Assembly (NCBI GenBank): GCA_036832975.1
Contig: DAITQM010000003.1
Span: 1 to 64,000, forward strand
Length of the DNA: 64,000 bases
From: DAITQM01 sp036832975
Lineage (GTDB): Bacteria; Pseudomonadota; Gammaproteobacteria; Xanthomonadales; Wenzhouxiangellaceae
Reading direction: 5' to 3'
This document shows positions 17,143 through 25,290 of the stretch, piece after piece. Below the pieces are notes generated by a model. It was given only the letters and a program-made list of their open reading frames with translations, was not told where the DNA came from and searched no databases. Numbering within the stretch: position 1 is the first letter of the stretch; every line of letters begins with the position of its first letter. The position numbers and the translations under genes are program-made.

Positions 17143-17176
17143 GCCGGCCTGGGACATGACCAGGCCGGCTTTTTTT
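17143..17176 (+). terminator. Strong intrinsic terminator
   Basis: GCCGGCCTGG at 17143-17152, a 7-nt loop, and the exact complement CCAGGCCGGC at 17160-17169 are followed by seven T. A 10-bp GC-rich stem plus a T tract on the plus strand is a textbook rho-independent terminator. There is no T tract on the other strand. It does not serve the minus-strand WYL gene, whose 5' end is on this side. Confidence 0.85.
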
Positions 17177-17293
17177 ATCCCTCGACGCATGCTATAGCGA
17201 AACGTCCGGGGACGCAAGCAGCGGGGACGATACCCTATGCCCCGGACGGTCCGGATCCGGGCATCCATTCCGGGAATCTATGCCACAGTTGGC

Positions 17294-17659
17294 TTAATTC
17301 ACCGCCTTGGACGGGGGGCAATCGGCCCGCAACAAGCATTCGAGGAAACCGATGCCTAAAGCTATCATGTCCAACGCCGCATCCGGGTTCGCCGGCGTGC
17401 CGGATTCACGCAGATCCTGCTTGATCTTGTCGATGAAAAATTGAATCAGCGGGGACGGCACCTCGCATTCGATCAAGATGCCGACGGCCGTGCCGAGCAG
17501 GACCGGCACCATCGGCGGGCTGGTTTCGGCTGAGGCTACGCGCTTTATGTGACGGTACATCAGCCATTGCGCTTTGCCGATGCCGTCGAGCTGCCTGCGG
17601 CCGAGCAGAAAGGTGACACTGGGCGGACGGTCGGCAGAGTGAGTGGTCACGTCGTTCAT
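17294..17659 (-). CDS. Hypothetical protein
   Basis: This 121-residue protein starts at ATG 17659, preceded by TAGGAGAT, a good ribosome binding site. It contains a moderately hydrophobic central part (MVPVLLGTAVGILIECEVPS) and a C-terminal IALGIGFLECLLRADCPP. I do not recognise the family. The 5' leader upstream contains a GCCC-GAAA-GGGC hairpin at about 17684-17695. It is surrounded by long non-coding stretches and has no operon partner. Confidence 0.6.
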   Translation of the reverse strand: MNDVTTHSADRPPSVTFLLGRRQLDGIGKAQWLMYRHIKRVASAETSPPMVPVLLGTAVGILIECEVPSPLIQFFIDKIKQDLRESGTPANPDAALDMIALGIGFLECLLRADCPPSKAVN

Positions 17660-17858
17660 GATGCGATCTCCTATAACCCCGGATGCCCGAAAGGGCAGCC
17701 GACCCCCGGGGAGCGATCGCGCGGCCCTCGCTTTAGCAGCATTTGTAGCCCGCCCTGCAAGCTGAAGGTTCAAATCGGCGGTTCGTAGTATTCTATTATC
17801 GTTTCATCTCGATGTAAACCCAATCGTTGCATAAATTTTGCTCGGTTTCAAATTCACC

Positions 17859-19169
17859 ATGAAATCAAAAATTTTCGGAATTGCACTCCTTGCCGGAGTG
17901 GCACTGGCGGGGCCTGCCCTGCCCGCGACGGGTGACGGCCCGCCCGTTCTACTCAAACCCGATCGGGTCTTCACCGCCGAGGACACCACAGCCCGGGAAG
18001 GCTGGGCGGTGCTGGTCGAAGGCGGCCGGATCGCCGCAGCCGGGCGGACCGCGGCGATCGACCTCCCCGCCGGCACGCAGGTTGTCGAACTGCCCGGAAC
18101 GACACTGCTCCCCGGCCTGATCGATCTGCACGTGCATTTGTTTCTGCACCCGTACAACGAAGCGTTGTGGGACGACCAGGTGCTGAAGGAACCTCCGGCG
18201 TACCGGACGATCGCCGCGGTGGAACACGCGGCAGCGACGTTGGCCGCCGGCTTTACCACGGTACGCGATCTGGGCACCGAGGGTGCGGGTTATGCCGACG
18301 TATCGCTTAAGCGCGCGCTCGATGAAGGCCGGATTGCCGGACCGCGACTCGAAATTTCAACCCTGGCGATCGTCGCCGCCGGTTGTTACGGCCCGGGCCC
18401 GCGCGGCTGGCGCCCCGATCTGGACCTGCCGAAAGGCGCCCAGGAGGTCAGCGGCGCGGCCGATATCGCCCGTGCCGTGCGCAACCAAGCGGCCCGCGGC
18501 GCCGACTGGATCAAGGTCTATGCCGATTACCGCTGCGGTCCGGGCGGCAAGGCGGTGCCGACGTTTAGCCAGAATGAACTCGACCTGCTCGTCGCGACGG
18601 CGCACGATTTGGGGCGCCAGGTCGCGGCCCACGCCGTCACGCCGGAAGGCATGCGCCGCGCCGTGCTGGCCGGGGTGCAAACCATCGAGCACGGCTTCGA
18701 AGGCAACGACGAGGTGTTTCGGCTGATGGCCGAACGCGGTGTCGTTTATCTGCCGACGCTCGCGGCGCAAGCGAGCTACGCCGAATACTTCGACGGCTAC
18801 CAACCGGGGGAAAGCGAACCGACCGCCGGGATGCGCGACGCCGAACGGGCGTTTCGGGCGGCACTGGCCGCCGGCGTCACGATCGGCGCCGGCGGCGACG
18901 CGGGAGTGTTCGCCCACGGCACCAACGCCCGCGAGATCGAATGGATGGTGCGCTACGGCATGAAACCGGCGCACGCCTTGCTGGCCGCGACGGCGATCAA
19001 CGCCGCGGCGCTCGGCCGCGAAAACGAAATCGGCCGCATCCAGCCGGGATTGATCGCCGATCTCATCGCCGTCGCCGGCAATCCGACCATCGAGATCGCG
19101 GCGCTAAACGACGTTCACCTCGTGATGCAGGGTGGGCGGATCGTCAAGACAACGCCCGGCGTCGATTGA
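17859..19169 (+). CDS. Exported amidohydrolase family protein
   Basis: This 436-residue protein begins with a signal peptide (MKSKIFGIALLAGVALAG, cleavage near ALPA). It then has the imidazolonepropionase/prolidase-like metal-dependent hydrolase pattern: GLIDLHVHLF (HxH), DWIKVYADY (bridging Lys), QVAAHAVT, TIEHG and GAGGDAGVFAHG (catalytic Asp). The C-terminal GLIADLIAVAGNP completes the composite beta-sandwich. It probably hydrolyses a peptide-like or cyclic amide substrate in the periplasm; the substrate cannot be read. I chose ATG 17859, where the signal peptide starts, over a TTG at 17838. Confidence 0.85.
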   Translation: MKSKIFGIALLAGVALAGPALPATGDGPPVLLKPDRVFTAEDTTAREGWAVLVEGGRIAAAGRTAAIDLPAGTQVVELPGTTLLPGLIDLHVHLFLHPYNEALWDDQVLKEPPAYRTIAAVEHAAATLAAGFTTVRDLGTEGAGYADVSLKRALDEGRIAGPRLEISTLAIVAAGCYGPGPRGWRPDLDLPKGAQEVSGAADIARAVRNQAARGADWIKVYADYRCGPGGKAVPTFSQNELDLLVATAHDLGRQVAAHAVTPEGMRRAVLAGVQTIEHGFEGNDEVFRLMAERGVVYLPTLAAQASYAEYFDGYQPGESEPTAGMRDAERAFRAALAAGVTIGAGGDAGVFAHGTNAREIEWMVRYGMKPAHALLAATAINAAALGRENEIGRIQPGLIADLIAVAGNPTIEIAALNDVHLVMQGGRIVKTTPGVD

Positions 19170-19251
19170 CTGAGGAAGGCATCGGGCAACGCGGGCAGCA
19201 ACGTGTCGCGCGCCGAGACGAATCATTTCAATCGTTCGGGCTCATCCGTAT

Positions 19252-20421
19252 CTACAGTGTACGGCGGTGGAGGCACAGCAATGCGGCGGCCGCGGCGGCA
19301 AAGGCGGCAGCGGTGCTAAACGCTGCGACGGGGGCGACTTTTTGCCATAGGAAGCCGAACAGCACCGAGGCGGGAAGCAGCATCAAGCCACTGAGCAGGT
19401 GAAACCAGCCGAAGGCGCGGCCGAGCTGGTCGGGCGGTGCGAGGTCGGCGACATAGGCTTTTTCGACGCCCTCGGTGGCAGCGATGAACACGCCGTAGAA
19501 CGCAAACATGGGCCACAGCAGCCCGCCGGTGCCCGGGGTCAAAAAACCGAAAGCGAGATAGAAACCAGCGTAGGCGAGCCAGCCGCCGAGCAGCAGCCGG
19601 CGCCGCCCGAGGCGGTCGGACAGGTGCGACAACGGCGTGGACAAAACACTGGCGACCAGCGAAACCAGGGCCCACAGCAACGGCAAAACGGCTTCGGGTG
19701 TTCCGAGGTCCGCGGCTTTGAGGAGCAAAAATAAATTGGAGGCGTTGGCCAGCGAGAAAACGGCGACGGCGACGAGGTAACGGCGCAGTGCAGGCGGCAA
19801 CGCCCGCCAGCGCCAATCGGGCATGGTCCTCACGCCGCTCTCGGCAAGCGGCGCTTCGCGCACGGCAAAAGCCAGCCCCAACGCCAAAGCGCCGGGCAGC
19901 GCGGTCCACCAGATCAGTTCGCGAATCGCCATACCGTAGGCCAGTAAAGCGGCGGCGAGCAACGGGCCGATCACCGCACCGGCATGGTCCATCGCGCGGT
20001 GCAGGCCGAATGCCAGGCCGCGCCGTTCGGCATCGATGCTGGCGGCGAGCAGTGCGTCGCGCGGCGCGCTGCGCAAACCCTTGCCGATCCGGTCGGTGAC
20101 CCTGAGCAGCAGGACCAGCGGCCAGATCGCGGCGGCGGCAAGCAGCGGTCTGGATGCCGCGGCCAGGCCGTAACCAGTGATGATCCACGGCCGGGTCCGG
20201 CCGCTGCGATCGACGAGGGTGCCGGAGACGAGTTTCAACAGACTGCTCGCCGCCTCGGCCAGCCCCTCGATCAAGCCGAGCGCCCGCGGTCCGGCGAGCA
20301 GCACACCGGTGACGTACAGCGGCAGCAGCGGATAGATCATCTCGCTCGCCGTGTCGTTGAGCAGACTGATCGCCCCGAGCAACCAGACGGTGGCGGGTAG
20401 ATTCAAGCGGGCGAGGCGCAT
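19252..20421 (-). CDS. MFS transporter
   Basis: This 389-residue protein has about twelve hydrophobic segments. LLRVTDRIGKGLRSAPRDAL and LASIDAERRGLAFGLHRAMD are typical of the major facilitator branch seen near heavy-metal or drug efflux genes. LSDRLGRRRLLLGGW is the repeated motif A in the second half. It resides in the inner membrane, and the substrate is unknown. It converges on the amidohydrolase with an 82-bp gap. Confidence 0.85.
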   Translation of the reverse strand: MRLARLNLPATVWLLGAISLLNDTASEMIYPLLPLYVTGVLLAGPRALGLIEGLAEAASSLLKLVSGTLVDRSGRTRPWIITGYGLAAASRPLLAAAAIWPLVLLLRVTDRIGKGLRSAPRDALLAASIDAERRGLAFGLHRAMDHAGAVIGPLLAAALLAYGMAIRELIWWTALPGALALGLAFAVREAPLAESGVRTMPDWRWRALPPALRRYLVAVAVFSLANASNLFLLLKAADLGTPEAVLPLLWALVSLVASVLSTPLSHLSDRLGRRRLLLGGWLAYAGFYLAFGFLTPGTGGLLWPMFAFYGVFIAATEGVEKAYVADLAPPDQLGRAFGWFHLLSGLMLLPASVLFGFLWQKVAPVAAFSTAAAFAAAAAALLCLHRRTL

Positions 20422-20460
20422 GGGGTTACCTAAATTTTGCGGCTATTGCCCCCATCCTAA

Positions 20461-20545
20461 CCTTCCCCCGCAAGCGGGGGAAGGAAGCACAAGCTCAAGA
20501 TGTCGGTCAGCAGCGTCGAAACCTTCCCCCGTAAGCGGGGGAAGG
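20461..20545. repeat. Two REP-like GC hairpins
   Basis: Two near-identical 24-nt hairpins occur at 20461-20484 and 20522-20545. The first has an 11-bp stem (CCTTCCCCCGC with a 2-nt AA loop); the second differs by one base. They lie between the MFS gene start and sspB. Such (C)n-rich palindromes dispersed between genes resemble REP elements. A related but looser version occurs at about 45880-45950. The rest of 20422-20607 holds nothing recognisable. Confidence 0.6.
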
Positions 20546-20607
20546 AATTTTTGTATTACTGTGGATCTGTTACTTCCCACTCTTGGCGTCGTGTTGCGAT
20601 GGATGTC

Positions 20608-21036
20608 TTATTTGATGACCTTCAGTTGCGGCCGGCGGCCGGCGCCGGGCGGGGGGCGGAGGGTGCGATCGCCGGTTGCGCCGCCGGCATCCGTTTTGGC
20701 GCTCTCGGCGCTGCCGGGCTCGACGTCCTCGGCGCCGAACAGCAGGCCGACACCGTTTTCGCGGGCGTAGATGCCGAGCACCGCCGGCATGGGCAGATAC
20801 ACCGACTGCGTTACGCCGCCGAAACGGGCGACGAAACTGACGCCTTCGGGGTCGATCAGCAAATCGCGTACAGCGCGCGGCGCGACGTTAAGCACGACAC
20901 GCCCGTCTTGCTGGGCGCTGCCGGGCGGAATCTGGACAGCGGAATGCGCCGCGTCGGCGATCAAGTGCGGCGTCAGATTGTTGTCGGTGAGCCACTCGAA
21001 TATGGCGCGCAGCAGGTACGGGCGGCTCGAGGTCAT
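20608..21036 (-). CDS. sspB: SspB, ClpXP adaptor (specificity-enhancing factor)
   Basis: This 142-residue protein carries the SspB opening MTSSRPYLLRAIFEWLTDNN followed by LTPHLIADA, and the substrate-binding core VVLNVAPRAVRDLLIDPEGV, then SFVARFGGV and VYLPMPAVLGIYARENG. The unstructured tail ends in RRPQLKVIK, the conserved ClpX-binding motif. It delivers ssrA-tagged proteins to ClpXP. The start is taken at ATG 21036. A GTG at 21060 overlapping the sspA stop is also in frame. Confidence 0.92.
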   Translation of the reverse strand: MTSSRPYLLRAIFEWLTDNNLTPHLIADAAHSAVQIPPGSAQQDGRVVLNVAPRAVRDLLIDPEGVSFVARFGGVTQSVYLPMPAVLGIYARENGVGLLFGAEDVEPGSAESAKTDAGGATGDRTLRPPPGAGRRPQLKVIK

Positions 21037-21056
21037 CGCCGGCCCGGGCGGGGCGT

Positions 21057-21662
21057 TCACTTGTCGCGGATCTCGCGTTCAGCCTGCATCATGCTACGGC
21101 GGAAGGAATCGCGGATAAAAATACGTTCCATGTAACGCAAAAGTTTAGGCGAACCGCGGCCGATGTTGATGCCGTAACGCGGCAGACGCCAGAGGAACGG
21201 CGCGATCAGGCAGTCGGCCAGGCTCAATTCGGGATTGAGCAAGAACGTGCCAATGCCGAAAATATCGTCGCTCGCCACGAGGCTCTCGCGGATCTGTTTA
21301 CGTTGTTTTTCCTGCGCCGCGCCACTGAGCTTCATCATCGACTCGGCGGGCAGCACCCAATCGCGCAGGATGCGGTAACTGATCTGCCGCAGCCGGGCGC
21401 GCGACAGTGGGTCGATCGGCATCAGCGGCGGGTGCGGGTAACGCTCATCGACGTATTCGGCCACGACCCAGGTGCCGTACAGAACGATTTCGCGATCGAC
21501 CAGGGTCGGCGTTTCGGCGTAGGGGTTGAGTTCGGCGAGATCGGCGCCCGCCCCCGGCGTTTCATCGACGTCTATCAGTTTGACGTTGACGACTTTCTCG
21601 GCCAGGATAAAACGAATGCGGTGGCATTTGACGCAATCGCCGGCTGTGTAAAGTTCCATCAT
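21057..21662 (-). CDS. sspA: SspA, stringent starvation protein A
   Basis: This 201-residue protein is GST-like: a thioredoxin-fold N-terminus (YTAGDCVKCHRIRFILAEK, then LIDVDETPGAGADLAELNPY and AETPTLVDREIVLYGTWVVA) and a helical C-terminus. SspA binds RNA polymerase and supports acid and stationary-phase survival. It precedes sspB in the same order as in other Gammaproteobacteria, here downstream of the bc1 genes. Confidence 0.92.
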   Translation of the reverse strand: MMELYTAGDCVKCHRIRFILAEKVVNVKLIDVDETPGAGADLAELNPYAETPTLVDREIVLYGTWVVAEYVDERYPHPPLMPIDPLSRARLRQISYRILRDWVLPAESMMKLSGAAQEKQRKQIRESLVASDDIFGIGTFLLNPELSLADCLIAPFLWRLPRYGINIGRGSPKLLRYMERIFIRDSFRRSMMQAEREIRDK

Positions 21663-21725
21663 GCGATACCTTGACGGTCAGTGACCTTGTTATCGATAGC
21701 TAAAAATGCGAACAAGCGGGGCCGA

Positions 21726-22481
21726 TTATTCGACGTCCTTCCAGTATTCATGCTTCAACAACCAGGCGAGCAGCGCGAAAACGACGAGATACATGAGCAC
21801 CCATTTACCGAGCGGATGGCGTTCGAGGCGCGCCGGTTCGCTCAGGTAGGCGAGAAACGTAACCAGGTCGCGGACTGTGCCGTGAAACTCGGCCGCTTCG
21901 AGCGTGCCGGGCGTACCGGCTTTGACGCCGACGACCCGGTGTGTTGTTGTGCCGTCGCCGTTGGTGTGCTCTTCGAAGACCGGTTCCTGGATGCCCTGCA
22001 GCGCCCACAGCGGATTGGGCATCGAGGCGTTCTCGAAGACGATGTTGTTCCAGCCGAGCGGCCGCTCCGGGTCACGGTAAAACCCTTCGAGATAGCCCAT
22101 TACCCAGTCCGTGCCGCGAATACGCGCCACCAGTGACAGATCCGGTGGCGGAATACCGAACCACGTCCGGGCGTCCTCGACCTTGGCTGCCACGGTCATC
22201 GCGTCGCCGATCTTGGCGTCGGGCGGCGCCAGCGCCTCGAGGATTTCTTCGTCGCTGTAACCCAGATCTTGAGCCAAGCGCTTGTAGCGCATGTATTTCG
22301 CGCTATGGCAGCCGGCGCAGTAATCGACGAACAAGCGCGCTCCGCGCTGCACCGCGGCGGTGTCGAAAACGTTGATGTTCGCTTCCGGCAAATCGCTTTC
22401 ACCGCCGACAGCACGGCCGTCGCCCGCCGCGAAAAGTGTGGCGAGCAATACTGAAAGAACGACAATATCGATGTTTTTCAT
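21726..22481 (-). CDS. petC: Cytochrome c1 of the bc1 complex
   Basis: This 251-residue protein has a signal sequence (MKNIDIVVLSVLLATLFAAG), the haem c motif DYCAGCHSAKYM (CxxCH at 55-59) and ENASMPNPLWALQG with the axial Met. A C-terminal anchor (HPLGKWVLMYLVVFALLAWL, then LKHEYWKDVE) is present. It takes electrons from the Rieske protein and passes them to soluble cytochrome c. The start is set at ATG 22481 because AGGAGG lies upstream and the signal peptide begins there, 2 nt after petB ends. Confidence 0.95.
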   Translation of the reverse strand: MKNIDIVVLSVLLATLFAAGDGRAVGGESDLPEANINVFDTAAVQRGARLFVDYCAGCHSAKYMRYKRLAQDLGYSDEEILEALAPPDAKIGDAMTVAAKVEDARTWFGIPPPDLSLVARIRGTDWVMGYLEGFYRDPERPLGWNNIVFENASMPNPLWALQGIQEPVFEEHTNGDGTTTHRVVGVKAGTPGTLEAAEFHGTVRDLVTFLAYLSEPARLERHPLGKWVLMYLVVFALLAWLLKHEYWKDVE

Positions 22482-22483
22482 CT

Positions 22484-23734
22484 TCAGTGTCCTCCTGTCA
22501 CGCGCTCGGGCGGCATTCGCGTTCTTTCGTATTTGGTGACGAAGGGCAGCAATATGAAAAAGGCGAAATAGACGAACGTCCAGACCCGCGATTCGAGGGT
22601 CTGCGCCGTCGTCCCCTCGCCCATGCCGAGCATGCCGAGGCGGATGAAACTGATGCCGAACAACACGACGAGCAGTTTGGACTGCCATCCCTTATAGCGG
22701 ATCGAGCGCACCCGGCTGCGATCCAGCCACGGCAGGATGAACAGCACGGCGATCGCCAGGCCCATCAATACGACGCCGGTCAGCTTGTCGGGCACGGCAC
22801 GCAAGATGGCGTAAAACGGCGTGAAGTACCAGACCGGAACGATGTGCGGCGGCGTGACCAGCGGATCGGCTGGCGTGAAGTTGTCCGGTTCGAGGAACAG
22901 GCCGCCGAGTTCCGGAGCGTAAAAGATCACGAAGGCGAAGAGCAGCAGAAACACCGCGACGCCGAAAATATCCTTGACGGTGTAATAAGGATGGAACGGG
23001 ATGCCGTCCAGCGGCCGGCCCGCCGAGTTCTTGCGCATCTTGATTTCGATGCCGTCGGGATTGTTGGAACCGACCTGGTGGAGCGCCGCGATGTGCAGCA
23101 CGGCGAGAGCGAGCAGGGCCAGCGGCAGGGCGACGACGTGGAGCGCGAAAAAGCGATTCAGCGTCGCATCGGAGATGAAATAATCGCCGCGGATCCATTC
23201 GACCAGCGCATCGCCGACCTGCGGGATGGCGCCGAACAGCGAGATGATGACCTGCGCCCCCCAATAGGACATCTGCCCCCAGGGCAGAACGTAACCCATG
23301 AACGCCTCGGCCATCAGCACGAGATAGATCAACATGCCGATGATCCAGATCAACTCGCGCGGCGCGCGGTGCGAGCCGTAGAGGATGGCGCGGAACATGT
23401 GCAGATAGACGACGATGAAAAACGCCGAGGCGCCGGTCGAGTGCATGTAGCGGATCAACCAGCCCCATTCGACGTCGCGCATGATGTATTCGACCGAGGC
23501 GAATGCCTCGGCGGCCGACGGCTTGTAGTTCATCGTCAAATAGATGCCGCTGCCGATCTGGATGACCAAAACGAGTAGCGCCAGCGAGCCGAAGTAATAC
23601 CAGAAATTGAAATTCTTCGGCGCGAAATAGCCGGCCATGTGGTCGTGCCAAAAGCTGCTGATCGGAAGCCGGTAATCGAGCCAGGCGCCGAGGGCTCGCA
23701 TATTGCGCGCAATGGAACTGGCGGGACGGGTCAT
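22484..23734 (-). CDS. petB: Cytochrome b of the bc1 complex
   Basis: This 416-residue integral membrane protein carries the quinol-site and haem features of cytochrome b: SVEYIMRDVEWGWLIRYMHS followed by TGASAFFIVVYLHMFRAILY (paired His), and GYVLPWGQMSYWGAQVIISL (quinol oxidation site region). PEWY-type residues are replaced by PVWYFTPFYAILR. It spans the inner membrane with about eight helices. It lies between petA and petC with overlapping or nearly adjacent junctions. Confidence 0.96.
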   Translation of the reverse strand: MTRPASSIARNMRALGAWLDYRLPISSFWHDHMAGYFAPKNFNFWYYFGSLALLVLVIQIGSGIYLTMNYKPSAAEAFASVEYIMRDVEWGWLIRYMHSTGASAFFIVVYLHMFRAILYGSHRAPRELIWIIGMLIYLVLMAEAFMGYVLPWGQMSYWGAQVIISLFGAIPQVGDALVEWIRGDYFISDATLNRFFALHVVALPLALLALAVLHIAALHQVGSNNPDGIEIKMRKNSAGRPLDGIPFHPYYTVKDIFGVAVFLLLFAFVIFYAPELGGLFLEPDNFTPADPLVTPPHIVPVWYFTPFYAILRAVPDKLTGVVLMGLAIAVLFILPWLDRSRVRSIRYKGWQSKLLVVLFGISFIRLGMLGMGEGTTAQTLESRVWTFVYFAFFILLPFVTKYERTRMPPERVTGGH

Positions 23735-24345
23735 GACGCGACTCCTTCGGGATCGACGCCGATCAAAATGGTGCCGTCGTCGATAAAGCGATACGGCGGA
23801 ATCAACAGATTGAGCTGCGCCGGCACGCCTTTGTAAACCCGGCCGGCGAGGTCGAACTTGGATTTATGGCACGGGCAGAAAAAGCCGCCGCGCCAGTTCG
23901 CTTCGAAAGGCTGGGGGCCGACCTCGGGCAGCAATTGCGGCACGCAGCCGAGGTGGGTGCAATGGATATTGGCGACGAGAAATTCTGGACGCAGCGAGCG
24001 GCTCTGGTTGCTGGCATATCCCGGCTGCTGCTCGCGTTCCAGCGAGTCGGGGTCGCGTAGGTCGTCGCGCACCGCGTTCAGGTTCTCGAGCATCTCGGGA
24101 GTGCGACGCAAAATGCCGATCGTCTGACCGCGCCACTGCACCTTGAGCAACTCGCCCGGGGTCAGCAGGCCGACGTCGACCTGGACCGGGCCGCCGATCA
24201 AGCGCGCCTTGGCGCTCGGTTTCCACGAGGCGAGAAAAGGATAGGCGGCAAAAGCCGCGCCCACGGCGCCGACCACGGTGGTGGTCCAGGTCAACGCCAG
24301 GCGCCGCCCGCGATCGACGCCAGGTTCACGATGCTCGTCGGACAT
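23731..24345 (-). CDS. petA: Rieske iron-sulfur subunit of the bc1 complex
   Basis: This 204-residue protein starts at ATG 24345 with GGGAGA upstream. A twin-Arg/hydrophobic leader (RGRRLALTWTTTVVGAVGAA) acts as its membrane anchor. The 2Fe-2S ligands are in CTHLGC and CPCHKSKFD, separated by a long loop (VPQLLPEVGPQPFEANWRGG). It oxidises quinol at the Qo site. It is the first gene of petABC, overlapping petB by 4 nt. Confidence 0.95.
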   Translation of the reverse strand: MSDEHREPGVDRGRRLALTWTTTVVGAVGAAFAAYPFLASWKPSAKARLIGGPVQVDVGLLTPGELLKVQWRGQTIGILRRTPEMLENLNAVRDDLRDPDSLEREQQPGYASNQSRSLRPEFLVANIHCTHLGCVPQLLPEVGPQPFEANWRGGFFCPCHKSKFDLAGRVYKGVPAQLNLLIPPYRFIDDGTILIGVDPEGVAS

Positions 24346-24551
24346 GAAGATCTCCCGTCTGAGGCCGGCCGAATGATGGTGGAAAGCGCCCCGCTCGTTG
24401 TGTTGTGCCTGCCGGGCCAGGCCGGCCGTTCGCCGCCGCCGCGCTGGGCAGCGGCAGGCGCGTATCAAATGCGGCATTTTACTCGAAACCAGGCCGCCGG
24501 GACAAACCGCGGCGCGGCTTCGCGGCGCGCGGCGGGCGCCAGCGGCAAGGC

Positions 24552-25226
24552 TCAGAGGCGGAAATGCAGGCCCGCCAAAAGGTCGTGGCTGAAATAATCG
24601 CCGGCGATGAGTTGGCCGCGCGGGCCGGCCGCGGTCCGGACATCGCCGAGGTCGGTGTAGCGGTACGAAAAATCGAACCACCAGCGCTTGCCGATATCGC
24701 GGCGCACGCCGACCGCGGTTTTCCAACTGAATTCGTCCTGGCCGTCATCGACGCGCAGCGAATCGCCGCCCTGAATGAAGCGGGTTTCGGCGGTATGGTG
24801 GGCGTAACCCAGGCCGCCGCCGAAATAGGCGCCCCATTTGCCGCCGAGCGGCACATCGTAAAAAGCGTTGAAATAAAACGACTGGGTCGCGACGTTGGCT
24901 TTGATCAAGCGCGGATCGGCTTCGGTGGTGGTCGCGTCGATGTCGAAGCGGTAGCGCCAGAGGTATTCCAATTCGACGCGAACCGGCAGGTCGGTGAAAC
25001 TTCTACCGAACGCCGCGGACAGGCCGGCGACGGCTTCCGGGCTGTCATTGATCAGCCCGACCGGCGTCGTCTCGCCACCGAGGCGCAGCCCGGAGACATC
25101 GGAAATGCCACCGACGACCTTGAGTCCGGCGTAATAGTCCGCGGCCGGGGCGGGGGTGCAGAGGAACAGGAGTGCGGTCAATAAACCGAAACGCCAGGCA
25201 ACAGAACCGTTTGTTATCTTGTGCAT
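24552..25226 (-). CDS. Outer-membrane beta-barrel protein
   Basis: This 224-residue protein starts at ATG 25226 with a signal peptide (RFGLLTALLFLCTPAPAADY). It then has alternating strands ending in aromatic residues (YYAGLKVVGGISDV, WGAYFGGGLGYAHH, WWFDFSYRYTDLGDV) and a terminal Phe-x-Leu (LLAGLHFRL), the barrel insertion signal. The pattern fits a small eight-stranded OmpX/OmpW-like or P44/Msp2-like porin family. The function is unknown. It lies between purF and petA, on the same strand but with a separate leader. Confidence 0.8.
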   Translation of the reverse strand: MHKITNGSVAWRFGLLTALLFLCTPAPAADYYAGLKVVGGISDVSGLRLGGETTPVGLINDSPEAVAGLSAAFGRSFTDLPVRVELEYLWRYRFDIDATTTEADPRLIKANVATQSFYFNAFYDVPLGGKWGAYFGGGLGYAHHTAETRFIQGGDSLRVDDGQDEFSWKTAVGVRRDIGKRWWFDFSYRYTDLGDVRTAAGPRGQLIAGDYFSHDLLAGLHFRL

Positions 25227-25290
25227 ACAGATTCCAGGCGTGGAAGGAGCGGATGACATGATACGCCAGTTGGCGAGCAACAATTGGGTA

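Noticed and set aside
16980..17176. Resemblance of CTCGCAACTGCCAAGCGG and GGAAAGCCAG to cobalamin riboswitch blocks
   Set aside because: The 5' half of the riboswitch (including the GGTG box) is missing, the block order is wrong, and no plus-strand gene follows the terminator closely.
17661..17760. GNRA-capped hairpin and GGGGG-rich leader as a known riboswitch
   Set aside because: It fits none of the classes I can recall in detail. It may simply be the 5' leader of the small hypothetical gene.
24346..24726. Upstream extension of the Rieske gene by 127 codons
   Set aside because: Arg/Pro-rich sequence unlike any Rieske N-terminus. The ribosome binding site and signal anchor fix the start at 24345.
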